From Leeuwenhoekiella parthenopeia (GTDB lineage Bacteria > Bacteroidota > Bacteroidia > Flavobacteriales > Flavobacteriaceae), in assembly GCF_020782115.1 (NCBI RefSeq), contig NZ_JAJGMW010000002.1, positions 62,001-126,000 on the forward strand: DNA of 64,000 bases, given 5' to 3'. This document shows, piece by piece, positions 53,337 through 62,442 of the stretch; position 1 is the first letter of the stretch; each line of letters opens with the position of its first letter. The position numbers were made by a program, and so were the translations under genes. The notes beneath the pieces were generated by a model. The model was not told the origin of the DNA and did not search any database. It was given only the letters and a program-made list of their open reading frames with translations.

Positions 53337-53649
53337 ATGGCAGGATACACCTATATTTTGGAATGTGTAAACGGCTCTTATTATACAGGAAGTACTAAAA
53401 ATCTGGAGGTGCGTTTGAAAACAATATCAGGAAGGAAAAGGAGCTCGGTTTACAGCCAAACATATTCCGGTTAAACTCGTATATCACGAGTGCCATAGTC
53501 GTATTGACGTCGCTTTTTACAGAGAAAAACAAATACAGGGCTGGAGTCGCAAAAAGAAAGAGGCTTTAATTTCTAATCAAACAACTGATCTTGTTTTACT
53601 TGCAAAGAAGGATTTTAGTGAACCACTGTATCTTCGATACAATTTTTAA
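53337..53649 (+). pseudogene. GIY-YIG nuclease gene with a frameshift
   Basis: The N-terminus in one frame (MAGYTYILECVNGSYYTGST, then KNLEVRLK) is the start of a UvrC-like GIY-YIG domain. After about 53420 the domain continues one frame over: QYQEGKGARFTAKHIPVKLV, HECHSRIDVAFYREKQIQGW and SRKKKEALI, to a stop at 53649. The net change is a single indel near the AAAACA run. The last codons (CTTCGATACAATTTTTAA) belong to the repeat that follows. Confidence 0.8.
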
Positions 53650-53766
53650 CGATTTGCAATCGCTAAAAATCACTCAGCTACCTTTTTCGTGTAGTTGAGT
53701 GATTTTGTTTTTTACTTCCTGAAATAAATGCCGGTAGCTGAGTGAATGCCCAATGGGCATTTGTAT
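53634..53766 (+). repeat. Hairpin-rich repeat, copy 2
   Basis: It starts within the last codons of the GIY-YIG gene (TCGATACAATTTTTAA). The small hairpin here is CGATT/AATCG, different in sequence but in the same place as in copy 1. The terminator stem AATCACTCAGCTAC/GTAGTTGAGTGATT and the following ATAAATGCCGG and GGCATTTGTAT parts are nearly identical to copy 1. Confidence 0.8.
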
Positions 53767-53827
53767 ATAAACCAATTTATCGTGATTTTGTCGAATCCCC
53801 GAATTCTCTTCAATAATTTCCAATATT

Positions 53828-53931
53828 AAAATCACTCAGTTACAATTAGAGATAGCTGAGTGATTTTTTTCTTTCGAGAAATAAATGCCGGTTGCTGAGT
53901 GAATGCCCTTGTGGCATTTGTATCGAAGCAC
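53828..53931 (+). repeat. Hairpin-rich repeat, copy 3
   Basis: A more divergent copy: AAAATCACTCAGTTAC with AGCTGAGTGATTTTTTT, then AATAAATGCCGGTTGCTGAGTG and GAATGCC-CTTGT-GGCATT, ending in TGTATCGAAGCAC like copy 1. It lies at the 3' side of acs and may act as its terminator on the other strand. Confidence 0.75.
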
Positions 53932-53937
53932 GGGCAT

Positions 53938-55848
53938 TTACTTAATCACATTATCCATTACTTCCTGAACCACTTCAGGGTTTAACAGGGTGCTGGTGTC
54001 GCCCAGGTTTGAAGTATCGTTTGAAGCGATTTTACGCAAAATACGACGCATGATTTTACCGCTTCGGGTTTTGGGGAGGCCGCTGGTAAACTGAATTTTA
54101 TCCAGTTTTGCGATTGGGCCAATACGGTCTGAAATCAACTGATTGATTTCCTTTCTCAGATTGTCCTGATTTCGGGTTTCTCCGGTTTCTTTCAGAATCA
54201 CGTACCCGTAAAGCGCGTTTCCTTTTACCTCGTGCGGGTAGCCCACGATGGCACTTTCGGCCACTGCGGGGTGTTCGTTAATCGCATCTTCAATGGGTGC
54301 GGTTCCCAGATTGTGACCGCTTACGATCACCACATCATCTACCCGACCGGTAATACGATAATAGCCTACACTATCGCGTAAGGCCCCGTCCCCTGTAAAA
54401 TACATATTTTTAAAGGCGGAAAAATAGGTGTCTTTGTACCGCTGGTGATTGCCCCAAATGGTGCGTGCCATAGATGGCCAGGGGAATTTGATACACAATC
54501 TACCATCAACCTGATTGCCCTTGATCTCTTTTCCTTCTTCATCCATAAGCGCGGGCTGAATTCCCGGCAACGGCAAGGTCGCAAAAGTTGGGATTGCAGG
54601 GGTGGAGTAGGGAATGGGAGAGATCATAATACCGCCGGTTTCCGTCTGCCACCAGGTGTCAACAATGGGGCATTTTTTCTTCCCGATATTTTCATCATAC
54701 CAGTGCCAGGCTTCCTCATTAATGGGTTCGCCCACAGTGCCCAAAACCTTCAGCGAAGACAAATCGTATTTCTCCACGTGTTCCAGATTTTCTTTGGCCA
54801 GAGCGCGTATTGCGGTAGGCGCAGTATAAAACTGCGTTACTTTATGCTTGTCTACGATTTCCCAAAAACGCCCGTAATCGGGATAACTGGGTACGCCTTC
54901 AAACATTACCGTGGTGGCGCCATTGGCCAGCGGACCGTAGACAATATAGCTGTGACCGGTGATCCAGCCGATGTCTGCCGTACACCAGTACACATCACCA
55001 TCGCGGTATTGAAACACATTTTTAAACGTAAAAGCGGTATAAACCATGTAGCCGGCGGTGGTGTGCACCATACCTTTGGGCGTTCCGGTTGAGCCTGAAG
55101 TGTAGAGAATAAACAGCGGGTCTTCGGCATCCATTATTTCGGGTTCGCAGGTGGCTTCGGCCTTATCGAGAAGGGGTTGCAACCATTTGTCGCGGCCTTC
55201 TTTCATCTCTACTCCGGAATCAATTCGGTTAACAACCAAAACCGTTTCTACACTATCGCATTTTTTCAATCCTTCGTCAACGATTCCTTTTAAATCGATT
55301 GTTTTGCTACCGCGAAAAGATCCGTCGCTGGTAATTACCATTTTACAATTGGAATCATTAATACGTGTGGCAAGCGCGGTTGAAGAAAAACCTGCAAACA
55401 CCACCGAATGAATAGCACCTATACGCGCGCAGGCCAGTACCGCAACTGCCAGCTCCGGGATCATCGGCAAGTAAATACAAACGCGATCGCCTTTTTGAAT
55501 GCCTTCGACCTTTAAAACATTAGCCATTTTACACACCCGGTCGTGCAGTTCGTTGTAGGTTATGTGCAGCGCTTCTTCGTCCGGATTATTGGGTTCAAAC
55601 AAAATAGCCGTTTGATCCCCTCGCGTGCGTAAATGCCGGTCGATGCAGTTTTCGGTAATGTTGAGTTGAGCACCTTCAAACCATTTAAATTCGGGTTTTT
55701 CAAAGTCGTAGCTCAACACATTATCCCAGCGTTTGTGCCACATAAAATGCTCTTCGGCAATTTCTTCCCAGTAACTTTCAGGATTGCGCACCGATTTGCG
55801 ATAGACTTGAAAATATTCTTCTAAATGTTTGATATGGTAATTACTCAT
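53938..55848 (-). CDS. acs: Acetyl-CoA synthetase
   Basis: The 636-residue AMP-forming enzyme has the P-loop-like A3 motif YTSGSTGTPKGMVHTTAGYM, the WWQTETGG A5 motif, the hinge YRITGRVDDVV and the C-terminal PKTRSGKIMRR, whose lysine is the usual acetylation site. It makes acetyl-CoA from acetate, ATP and CoA. The acetate symporter genes follow upstream on the same strand, so uptake and activation are grouped. Confidence 0.95.
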   Translation of the reverse strand: MSNYHIKHLEEYFQVYRKSVRNPESYWEEIAEEHFMWHKRWDNVLSYDFEKPEFKWFEGAQLNITENCIDRHLRTRGDQTAILFEPNNPDEEALHITYNELHDRVCKMANVLKVEGIQKGDRVCIYLPMIPELAVAVLACARIGAIHSVVFAGFSSTALATRINDSNCKMVITSDGSFRGSKTIDLKGIVDEGLKKCDSVETVLVVNRIDSGVEMKEGRDKWLQPLLDKAEATCEPEIMDAEDPLFILYTSGSTGTPKGMVHTTAGYMVYTAFTFKNVFQYRDGDVYWCTADIGWITGHSYIVYGPLANGATTVMFEGVPSYPDYGRFWEIVDKHKVTQFYTAPTAIRALAKENLEHVEKYDLSSLKVLGTVGEPINEEAWHWYDENIGKKKCPIVDTWWQTETGGIMISPIPYSTPAIPTFATLPLPGIQPALMDEEGKEIKGNQVDGRLCIKFPWPSMARTIWGNHQRYKDTYFSAFKNMYFTGDGALRDSVGYYRITGRVDDVVIVSGHNLGTAPIEDAINEHPAVAESAIVGYPHEVKGNALYGYVILKETGETRNQDNLRKEINQLISDRIGPIAKLDKIQFTSGLPKTRSGKIMRRILRKIASNDTSNLGDTSTLLNPEVVQEVMDNVIK

Positions 55849-56008
55849 GGTTGTAGTCTTAATTGGTATTTAAAAGGCTTAGTAGTTTTAGTTTTCAGCA
55901 TTAAAATTACTAAATCGATATCGAATCCCTTTGAACAATTCTGCTTAGAAGTCCTGTAATTGCTTAATTTTTTTATAAAAATATCTAAAAATTCGTGCGA
56001 TTTTAAAA

Positions 56009-56392
56009 CTAAACGGCCTCATTCACCTCGATCCAATACCCATCAGGATCCTGAAAATACACCTGCCGAATTCCATCGTTGCGGATGTAATTTTTTTGAG
56101 GAGTGTCTTTCCAATCTGAATAGGCAATGCCCAGCGCTTCTAAGTGGGCTATGAATTTGTCTAAACGCGGAGTTGCCAAAGCAAAATGAACAGCTTTGTT
56201 GGTTTTAATTTCAGCATCAGGTCTGGGTATCAGATGCAATTGCCGGTGTTCTCCCAGCGATAACCAGCGTGTCTTTGATTTGGAAGTCGTATTTTCAATT
56301 TCGGGAAACTGAAATACCTGCTGATAAAAGGAGACAGCAGTATCAACATCCTTTACGGAAAGGGCGATATGGTTGAAGGTAAACTTTGACAT
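56009..56392 (-). CDS. VOC/glyoxalase-fold protein
   Basis: The 127-residue protein has two beta-alpha-beta-beta-beta halves: FNHIALSVKDVDTAVSFYQQ with the first metal-type His, and a C-terminal RQVYFQDPDGYWIEVNE. The metal positions His, His (LHLIPR) and Glu (WIEV) are in place for a vicinal-oxygen-chelate enzyme. The substrate is unknown. It lies between the acs and symporter genes. Confidence 0.85.
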   Translation of the reverse strand: MSKFTFNHIALSVKDVDTAVSFYQQVFQFPEIENTTSKSKTRWLSLGEHRQLHLIPRPDAEIKTNKAVHFALATPRLDKFIAHLEALGIAYSDWKDTPQKNYIRNDGIRQVYFQDPDGYWIEVNEAV

Positions 56393-56413
56393 TAATCCTA
56401 TTCCTAGTTAAAG

Positions 56414-58186
56414 CTAATGACTCTGCGCTTCTCCCGCACCGCTGGGAATACGAATGTGCTCCACAATTTCCTGAACGCTCTCGGGTGGTGCCGGTGTGAG
56501 TCTGGAAACGATTACTGAGATGATCACATTAACCGTCATAGCTACAGTTCCAAAACCTTCTGGCGAAGTATCAAACCACCATTCTGAAGCCGGAAGCGGT
56601 TCCATAACGCCGATGAGGCCGGTTTTGAATCGTATCATATAAAACAGCATCAGGATGATACCTACAACCATCCCACTAATGGCACCTTGCTTGTTCATGC
56701 GTTTATCAAAAATACCCAGAACGATTGCAGGGAAAAATGAAGCAGCCGCAAGTCCAAAAGCCAGGGCCACAACCGCGGCCACAAATCCCGGCGGATAAAT
56801 CCCAAATAAGCCTGCGACGATAATGGCCACAAAAATGCTGATGCGGGCGGCCATCAATTCCCCTTTTTCAGAAATATTGGGTTTCAATTGTTTTTTGATC
56901 AGATCGTGAGAGACTGAAGTTGAAATAACCAATAAAAGTCCGGCTGCGGTAGAAAGCGCAGCGGCCAGTCCGCCGGCAGCAACCAAAGCAATCACCCAGG
57001 CGGGCAATTGTGCAATTTCCGGATTGGCCAATACCATAATATCCCGGTCTACATAAAGTTCATTGGTTTCGGCTGAAGCATTTGCGATAAGACGTTCTCC
57101 GCTGGCACCGCGCGCCTCGGTAAATTCGGGTTTTCCGGTGGTGGCTTCCCCGTTTACATATTGAATTTTTCCGTCCCCGTTTTTATCGCTCCAGGCGATA
57201 AGACCGGTGTCTTCCCAGTTTTTAAACCATTGTGGCAAAGCAGTATATTCCTGATTGCTCACGGTTTCGATTAAATTAGTACGGGCAAAAACCGAAACAG
57301 CAGGAGCGGTGGTATATAAAATGGCGATCAGCAAAAGCGCAAGACCGGCAGATTTACGGGCGTCTTTTACGTTAGGCACGGTAAAAAACCGTACGATTAC
57401 GTGTGGAAGACCCGCCGTCCCGGCCATTAAAGCCAGTGTAATGGCAAAAACATCCCAGGTAGATTTGGTGCCTTCGGTATATTCTTTAAAGCCTAATTGG
57501 GTGTGTAGGCTGTCTAGTTTTTCGAGCAGATAGGTGCCGTCTTCCACGCGACCGCCCATCCCGATCTGAGGTATAATATTACCTGTCATTTGGATGGAAA
57601 TAAAAATCGCCGGTACCATGAATGCGAAAATCAGCACGCAATATTGTGCAACCTGCGTGTAGGTGATGCCTTTCATTCCGCCTAAAAAAGCAAAAACCAA
57701 AACCACCGCCATGCCTATAACTACGCCGGTGGTAATCTCAACCTGAAGAAACTGCGAAAAAACAATACCCACGCCGCGCATCTGCCCGGCCACGTAGGTA
57801 AACGAAACGATAAGCGCACAAATTACCGCAACGGTACGCGCGGTATTTGAATAATACCGGTCACCTATAAAATCGGGTACGGTGAACTTGCCAAATTTTC
57901 GCAGGTAGGGCGCCAGTAAAAGCGCCAGCAAAACGTAACCGCCCGTCCAGCCCATCAGATAAACCGAACCGTCGTAACCGGCAAATGAGATAATACCTGC
58001 CATGGAAATGAAAGAAGCGGCGCTCATCCAGTCGGCAGCGGTTGCCATCCCGTTAGCCAGCGGGGAAACCCCGCCACCAGCAACATAAAATTCTTTTGTA
58101 GAGCCGGCACGTGCCCAGATGGCGATCCCAAAATACAGGGCAAAAGTGATTCCTACTAAAATCCAGGTCCAGAGTTGAACGCTCAT
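56414..58186 (-). CDS. actP: Sodium:solute (acetate) symporter, ActP-like
   Basis: I start at the ATG at 58186 (590 residues). The SSS-family core has about 13 membrane helices with ATAADWMSAASFISMAG (sodium site), VPDFIGDRYYSNTARTVAVI and AAGGLAAALSTAAGLLLVIS. It contains an extra hydrophilic insert at about 320-375. The partner gene upstream is DUF4212, the small subunit typical of the VC_2705 subfamily. Acetate is the likely substrate because acs is adjacent; other short organic acids remain possible. Confidence 0.88.
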   Translation of the reverse strand: MSVQLWTWILVGITFALYFGIAIWARAGSTKEFYVAGGGVSPLANGMATAADWMSAASFISMAGIISFAGYDGSVYLMGWTGGYVLLALLLAPYLRKFGKFTVPDFIGDRYYSNTARTVAVICALIVSFTYVAGQMRGVGIVFSQFLQVEITTGVVIGMAVVLVFAFLGGMKGITYTQVAQYCVLIFAFMVPAIFISIQMTGNIIPQIGMGGRVEDGTYLLEKLDSLHTQLGFKEYTEGTKSTWDVFAITLALMAGTAGLPHVIVRFFTVPNVKDARKSAGLALLLIAILYTTAPAVSVFARTNLIETVSNQEYTALPQWFKNWEDTGLIAWSDKNGDGKIQYVNGEATTGKPEFTEARGASGERLIANASAETNELYVDRDIMVLANPEIAQLPAWVIALVAAGGLAAALSTAAGLLLVISTSVSHDLIKKQLKPNISEKGELMAARISIFVAIIVAGLFGIYPPGFVAAVVALAFGLAAASFFPAIVLGIFDKRMNKQGAISGMVVGIILMLFYMIRFKTGLIGVMEPLPASEWWFDTSPEGFGTVAMTVNVIISVIVSRLTPAPPESVQEIVEHIRIPSGAGEAQSH

Positions 58187-58246
58187 AATTGGGTTGTTTT
58201 TGATCCGCAAAGCGGAATTGATATTGGGTTGGTGTGAAACACAGAC

Positions 58247-58507
58247 TTATTTCTCGTTGTATCCGTGTTTTTTATCAAGACGGTTCATCAGCCAGACGTA
58301 AACGAAAATGAGTATGACAAAAACATAAATGCTGCCTTGCTGCGCAAACCAGAAGCCCAGTTTAAAACCACCTAAACTATATCGATTGAGAAAATCCTTA
58401 AAAAGGATGCCGCAGCCAAAGGAAACTGCAAACCAAATGAGGAGTAAGACAGCTAAATACTTGAGATTGGCACGCCAGTATTTTCGGGCATTTTCAGGAA
58501 TGGCCAT
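58247..58507 (-). CDS. DUF4212 small subunit of the symporter
   Basis: The 86-residue protein has two membrane helices (YLAVLLLIWFAVSFGCGIL and GSIYVFVILIFVYVWLMNR) and the family N-terminus ARKYWRANLKYL. DUF4212 proteins always sit just before VC_2705-type symporter genes and are thought to form a complex. The gap to the symporter start is 60 bases. Confidence 0.88.
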   Translation of the reverse strand: MAIPENARKYWRANLKYLAVLLLIWFAVSFGCGILFKDFLNRYSLGGFKLGFWFAQQGSIYVFVILIFVYVWLMNRLDKKHGYNEK

Positions 58508-58599
58508 AATAGGATTATTGTTAATTTTTTACTAATATAATTCATTAATTATAAGTGTGCTAACCGCACTTACCCGTTTTAAGAAAAAACAAGGCATAA

Positions 58600-58637
58600 A
58601 AAAACCTGCTAGAAAAACTAACAGGTTGATTTTTTTG
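58600..58637 (-). terminator. Terminator of the lipoprotein gene
   Basis: On the minus strand AACCTGTTAG pairs with CTAGCAGGTT (one mismatch) around a TTTTT loop, followed by a run of T. It ends the gene at 58651 and separates it from the symporter operon. Confidence 0.8.
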
Positions 58638-58650
58638 ACAATGAGGATGC

Positions 58651-59169
58651 TTATAAAACAGAAAAGATAAACTTAACTGTTGGTGTGATAAGCAATGTAA
58701 ATTTTGCACCAGTTTCATTATTTAGAGATCCGCTTACGGCTACAGATGCCTTGCCATCTGCTTTAAGATCTTGTGCCAAAGCATTGAAAAAATCAGATTG
58801 CGCCTGGGTAATCGTACCCCCTTCACCAACAGCAATAGTTAAATTGCTAATCGCAGCTGTTTTACCGTCAGATGTCAAAGCACCATTTAAAACAGAACCT
58901 TCACCGCTTGTGACTGCAGTTATTTCGTAAGTAAAACCGGTAATGTCTACAGATTTGATTTTACTCTTATACTTCTGAAAATCTGCATTACCGGAAGCAT
59001 CAATATTAAAGTTGGTGTCAATAGAGTTTTCACCCTGAGTATCTATTGCTATAGAGGTTTTAAAATCATCTTCAACAGTTATATCTGGTGCAGCATCTTC
59101 AATGGCATCACACGAGTTAAGTGTCAAGGCGAATAGGCTAAGGGCAAAAAAGGTTTTTAAGGTTTTCAT
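58651..59169 (-). CDS. Lipoprotein of unknown function (172 aa)
   Basis: The signal ends in a lipobox (LTLNSC, Cys about 20). The rest is Asp/Thr/Ser-rich and beta-stranded (VDITGFTYEITAVTSGEGSV, AISNLTIAVGEGGTIT, KASVAVSGSLNNETGAKFTL), resembling an immunoglobulin-like or beta-sandwich domain of outer-membrane lipoproteins. No known family. It is flanked by its own terminator. Confidence 0.7.
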   Translation of the reverse strand: MKTLKTFFALSLFALTLNSCDAIEDAAPDITVEDDFKTSIAIDTQGENSIDTNFNIDASGNADFQKYKSKIKSVDITGFTYEITAVTSGEGSVLNGALTSDGKTAAISNLTIAVGEGGTITQAQSDFFNALAQDLKADGKASVAVSGSLNNETGAKFTLLITPTVKFIFSVL

Positions 59170-59302
59170 AATACATTTGGGTTGTTAAATTCGTTAACAA
59201 AAATAGCGCATCCATTTTATTGTACAAGCACTACACTAAAAAAGGGGAAAAATCACCGCATTTTTAAGGTTGTCTGTTTAAAATCAGGTATTTATTGCAT
59301 TT

Positions 59303-60205
59303 TTAGAAATAGATTTCCTGCGCGAGACGATAGGTATTCGCGTGGGCCTCGATGATGATTTTAATATCGGGAGAATAGCCGCCGCCCATACTCACCTGTA
59401 CCGGGATTTCGCTTTCGCGAAAACAATTCAGCGTAAAGTGATCGCGCTCCCTGCAACCTTCGGGGGTGCACGACAGCCTTCCGAGTTTATCGGTTTCCAG
59501 AATGTCAACACCACTGAGGTAGAAAATAAAATCGGGCTTTACCTGCTCAATCAGGCGAGGCAAGGTTTCTTTCAGCTTTGCTAAATAATAGTCGTCGCCG
59601 CTTTTATCGGGAATAGCGATGTCTAAATCTGAAACCTCTTTTTTAAACGGATAATTCCCCGCGCCGTGCATACTGAAGGTAAAGACCGAAGCGTCGTTTT
59701 GAAAAATCTCTGCCGTACCATTGCCCTGATGCACATCAAGATCTACGATAAGGATTTGTTTTGCAAGACCGTTTGACTGCAGGTAACGCGCACCAATCGC
59801 CTGATCGTTAAGCAAACAAAAAGCTTCGCCGTGGTCGCTGTAGGCGTGGTGGGTGCCGCCGGCAATATTGAAACTGATGCCGTGTTCTAAGGCAAACTCG
59901 CAACCCAAAATGGTACCCTGTGCAATAATCTGCTCGCGATCTACCAACTCCTGAGACAACGGAAAACCAATTTTTCGCGCCTCGCGCCTGTCCAGATTCA
60001 GGGCTTTTAGATTGGTTACGTATTCTTCTGTATGAACGGCCGTGATGTAGCGTTCTTCGGGGAAGCCCGGCTCGTAAAAGTTGTCCTGCGTACAGGTGCC
60101 TTCGTGCAGGAGCTGCCTGGGGAGCAGTTCATACTTTTCCATCGGGAAGCGGTGCCCTTCGGGTAACGGATGGCGGTAGATGGGATGGTAGGCGATTTTA
60201 AGCAT
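59303..60205 (-). CDS. Histone-deacetylase-family amidohydrolase
   Basis: The 300-residue protein keeps the deacetylase core: GGTHHAYSDHGEAFCLLND (catalytic His pair), IVDLDVHQGNGTAEIF (Asp and His zinc ligands), HGAGNYPFKKE and YLSGVDILETDKLGRL (third ligand Asp). Bacterial members act on acetylated polyamines, acetoin-related or other amides; the substrate is not known. It overlaps the tex gene by eight bases, so the two form an operon. Confidence 0.9.
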   Translation of the reverse strand: MLKIAYHPIYRHPLPEGHRFPMEKYELLPRQLLHEGTCTQDNFYEPGFPEERYITAVHTEEYVTNLKALNLDRREARKIGFPLSQELVDREQIIAQGTILGCEFALEHGISFNIAGGTHHAYSDHGEAFCLLNDQAIGARYLQSNGLAKQILIVDLDVHQGNGTAEIFQNDASVFTFSMHGAGNYPFKKEVSDLDIAIPDKSGDDYYLAKLKETLPRLIEQVKPDFIFYLSGVDILETDKLGRLSCTPEGCRERDHFTLNCFRESEIPVQVSMGGGYSPDIKIIIEAHANTYRLAQEIYF

Positions 60206-62333
60206 TCAATTTATGCAATTTAAGCTGAATCCGTTTCCGCTTGATATCAACTTCAAGCACATTAACAACAACCTGTTCCTGAAGACTCACGTGGGCGTTG
60301 ACATCGCTTACAAAGCCGTCAGCCAGATTGGAGATGTGAATTAACCCGCTTTCTTTGATGCCGATATCTACAAAAGCCCCAAAATTGGTAATGTTATTCA
60401 CAATTCCCGGAAGCAGTTGTCCTATCTCGAGATCTTCAATTTTGCGAATGTTTTGATTAAAGGTAAAGGCTTTTGCCGGTTCGCGCGGATCGAGACCCGG
60501 TTTTTCGAGTTCGTCAAGAATATCTTTCAGCGTAGGCAGCCCCACTTCATCGGTCACAAAATCGTTGAGGTTGATTTTTTTCAATAAAGCCGTATTGCCA
60601 ATGAGTTCACTCACGGAAACCTTCAGTTTAGATGCCATATCTTCCACCACTTCGTAACGCTCGGGATGTACGGCGGAGTCGTCGAGTGGATTTTCAGCCT
60701 GTTTAACGCGCAAAAAACCGGCGGCCTGCTCAAAGGCTTTTGCGCCCAATCGGGGAACATCGAGGATTTGATTTCGCGAAGCGAAAGCCCCGTTTTCATC
60801 CCGATAGCTCACAATATTTTCGGCGAGTTTAGGCCCAATGCCCGAAACGTAACTGAGCAGCGGCACACTGGCGGTGTTGAGGTTAACACCTACCGTATTC
60901 ACACAGCTTTCTACCACGCGGTCGAGTTCGCTTTTTAATTTGGTTTGATCCACATCGTGCTGGTATTGCCCCACACCAATGGACTTTGCGTCTATTTTTA
61001 CCAATTCGGCGAGTGGATCTGCAAGCCTACGACCAATAGATACCGCACCCCGCACGGTCACATCATAATTGGGAAACTCGTCGCGGGCGATTTTTGAAGC
61101 CGAATAAATACTGGCTCCGGCCTCGCTCACTACAAAAACCTCGAGGTCCCGATTAAATTGCATGCGTTTAATAAACTGTTCGGTTTCCCGACTAGCGGTT
61201 CCGTTACCAATAGCAATGGCTTCTATCTTGTGTGCATCTACCAAAAAACTGATTTTACGCATCGCGCCTTTGGTGTCATTTTTGGGCGGGTGCGGGTAGA
61301 TGGTTTCGTTATGCTGAAGTCCGCCATTTTCATCCAGACACACCACTTTACAACCGGTTCTAAAACCGGGATCTATTGCCAGGATGCGTTTTTCGCCCAA
61401 AGGCGAACCCAGTAAGAGTTGGCGGAGGTTTTTGGCAAAAACGGAAATCGCCTCGGCATCTGCTTTTTCCTTAGCAAGACCTAAAGCCTCATTACTCAGC
61501 GCCGGAAACAGTAAACGTTTGTAGGCATCAGCTGCGGCGAGTTCGATTTGCTCTGCACAGGCGCCCTTTGATTTAACAATTCGACTGCTTATGTTTTGTA
61601 ACGCACGCTCTTCATCAATCTCCAGTTTTAAGCGAATAAAACCTTCATTGGCCGCCCGGGTGAGTGCCAGAAAGCGGTGTGAGGGTATGCGGGACAATGA
61701 TTCATCCCAGTCGAAATAATCTTTGTATTTCAGCGCCTGTTCCTCGTCTTTTTTAGACTTGACCACCTTGGTAATAATCTGGGCGTGGCGTTCTATTTGA
61801 TTGCGTAGATAATTACGAATATCTGTGCGCTCGTTAATCCATTCTGAAATGATGTGGCGTGCACCCTCCAGTGCTTCTTCAATCGAAGTTACAGCTTCAC
61901 CACGATAATTATGCGCGGTGCTCTCCAGATCACGGGCGTTCTGGGCCATAATGATTTTGGCAAGCGGTTCGAGTCCGTTTTCGCGTGCGGTATCGGCTTT
62001 GGTTTTTCGTGTCTTTTTATACGGAAGGTATAAGTCTTCTAAAACCGTAGCATCGGTGGTGTTTTCTATTTGTTTTTGAAGTTCGGGCGTTAATACCTCC
62101 TGCTCTTCCAAAGCTTTTAAGATGGAAGTTTTCCGCTTTTCTAAAGCTTCAAACTGTTCTTTAAACTTGACGATTTCGCCCAACTGTACCTCATCCAGAT
62201 TTCCCGTGCGCTCCTTCCGATAGCGCGAAATAAAAGGAATGGTAGCGCCTTCTTCCAGCAGTTGAAGGGTGTTTTTAATACCTGCTTCGGGTAAGTTGGT
62301 TACAGATTTTAGGTAGGAGAGGATGGTGGGCAT
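60198..62333 (-). CDS. tex: Transcription accessory protein Tex
   Basis: The 711-residue protein has the full Tex layout: N-terminal helical HTH part (YRKERTGNLDEVQLGEI), YqgF/RuvX-like RNase-H domain (RILAIDPGFRTGCKVVCLDE), helix-hairpin-helix pair (LSYVSGIGPKLAENIVSYRD, then the DVPRLGAKAFEQAAGF segment) and a C-terminal S1 RNA-binding domain (NFGAFVDIGIKESGLIHISN). It binds nucleic acids and transcription complexes. Confidence 0.94.
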   Translation of the reverse strand: MPTILSYLKSVTNLPEAGIKNTLQLLEEGATIPFISRYRKERTGNLDEVQLGEIVKFKEQFEALEKRKTSILKALEEQEVLTPELQKQIENTTDATVLEDLYLPYKKTRKTKADTARENGLEPLAKIIMAQNARDLESTAHNYRGEAVTSIEEALEGARHIISEWINERTDIRNYLRNQIERHAQIITKVVKSKKDEEQALKYKDYFDWDESLSRIPSHRFLALTRAANEGFIRLKLEIDEERALQNISSRIVKSKGACAEQIELAAADAYKRLLFPALSNEALGLAKEKADAEAISVFAKNLRQLLLGSPLGEKRILAIDPGFRTGCKVVCLDENGGLQHNETIYPHPPKNDTKGAMRKISFLVDAHKIEAIAIGNGTASRETEQFIKRMQFNRDLEVFVVSEAGASIYSASKIARDEFPNYDVTVRGAVSIGRRLADPLAELVKIDAKSIGVGQYQHDVDQTKLKSELDRVVESCVNTVGVNLNTASVPLLSYVSGIGPKLAENIVSYRDENGAFASRNQILDVPRLGAKAFEQAAGFLRVKQAENPLDDSAVHPERYEVVEDMASKLKVSVSELIGNTALLKKINLNDFVTDEVGLPTLKDILDELEKPGLDPREPAKAFTFNQNIRKIEDLEIGQLLPGIVNNITNFGAFVDIGIKESGLIHISNLADGFVSDVNAHVSLQEQVVVNVLEVDIKRKRIQLKLHKLNA

Positions 62334-62442
62334 GTTGTGTGATATTATTTATTGGTGGCGCTCACTGTGGCGTAGAGGACCACCCCTCTTTCAGCAAAGC
62401 TGAAATTTTCCCCTCCTTTTTAAGGAGGGGAGCATTTTAAAT

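Noticed and set aside
54445-55092. A 215-residue open frame on the + strand
   Set aside because: It lies fully inside acs on the opposite strand and has His/Arg-rich shadow composition; acs has every expected motif.
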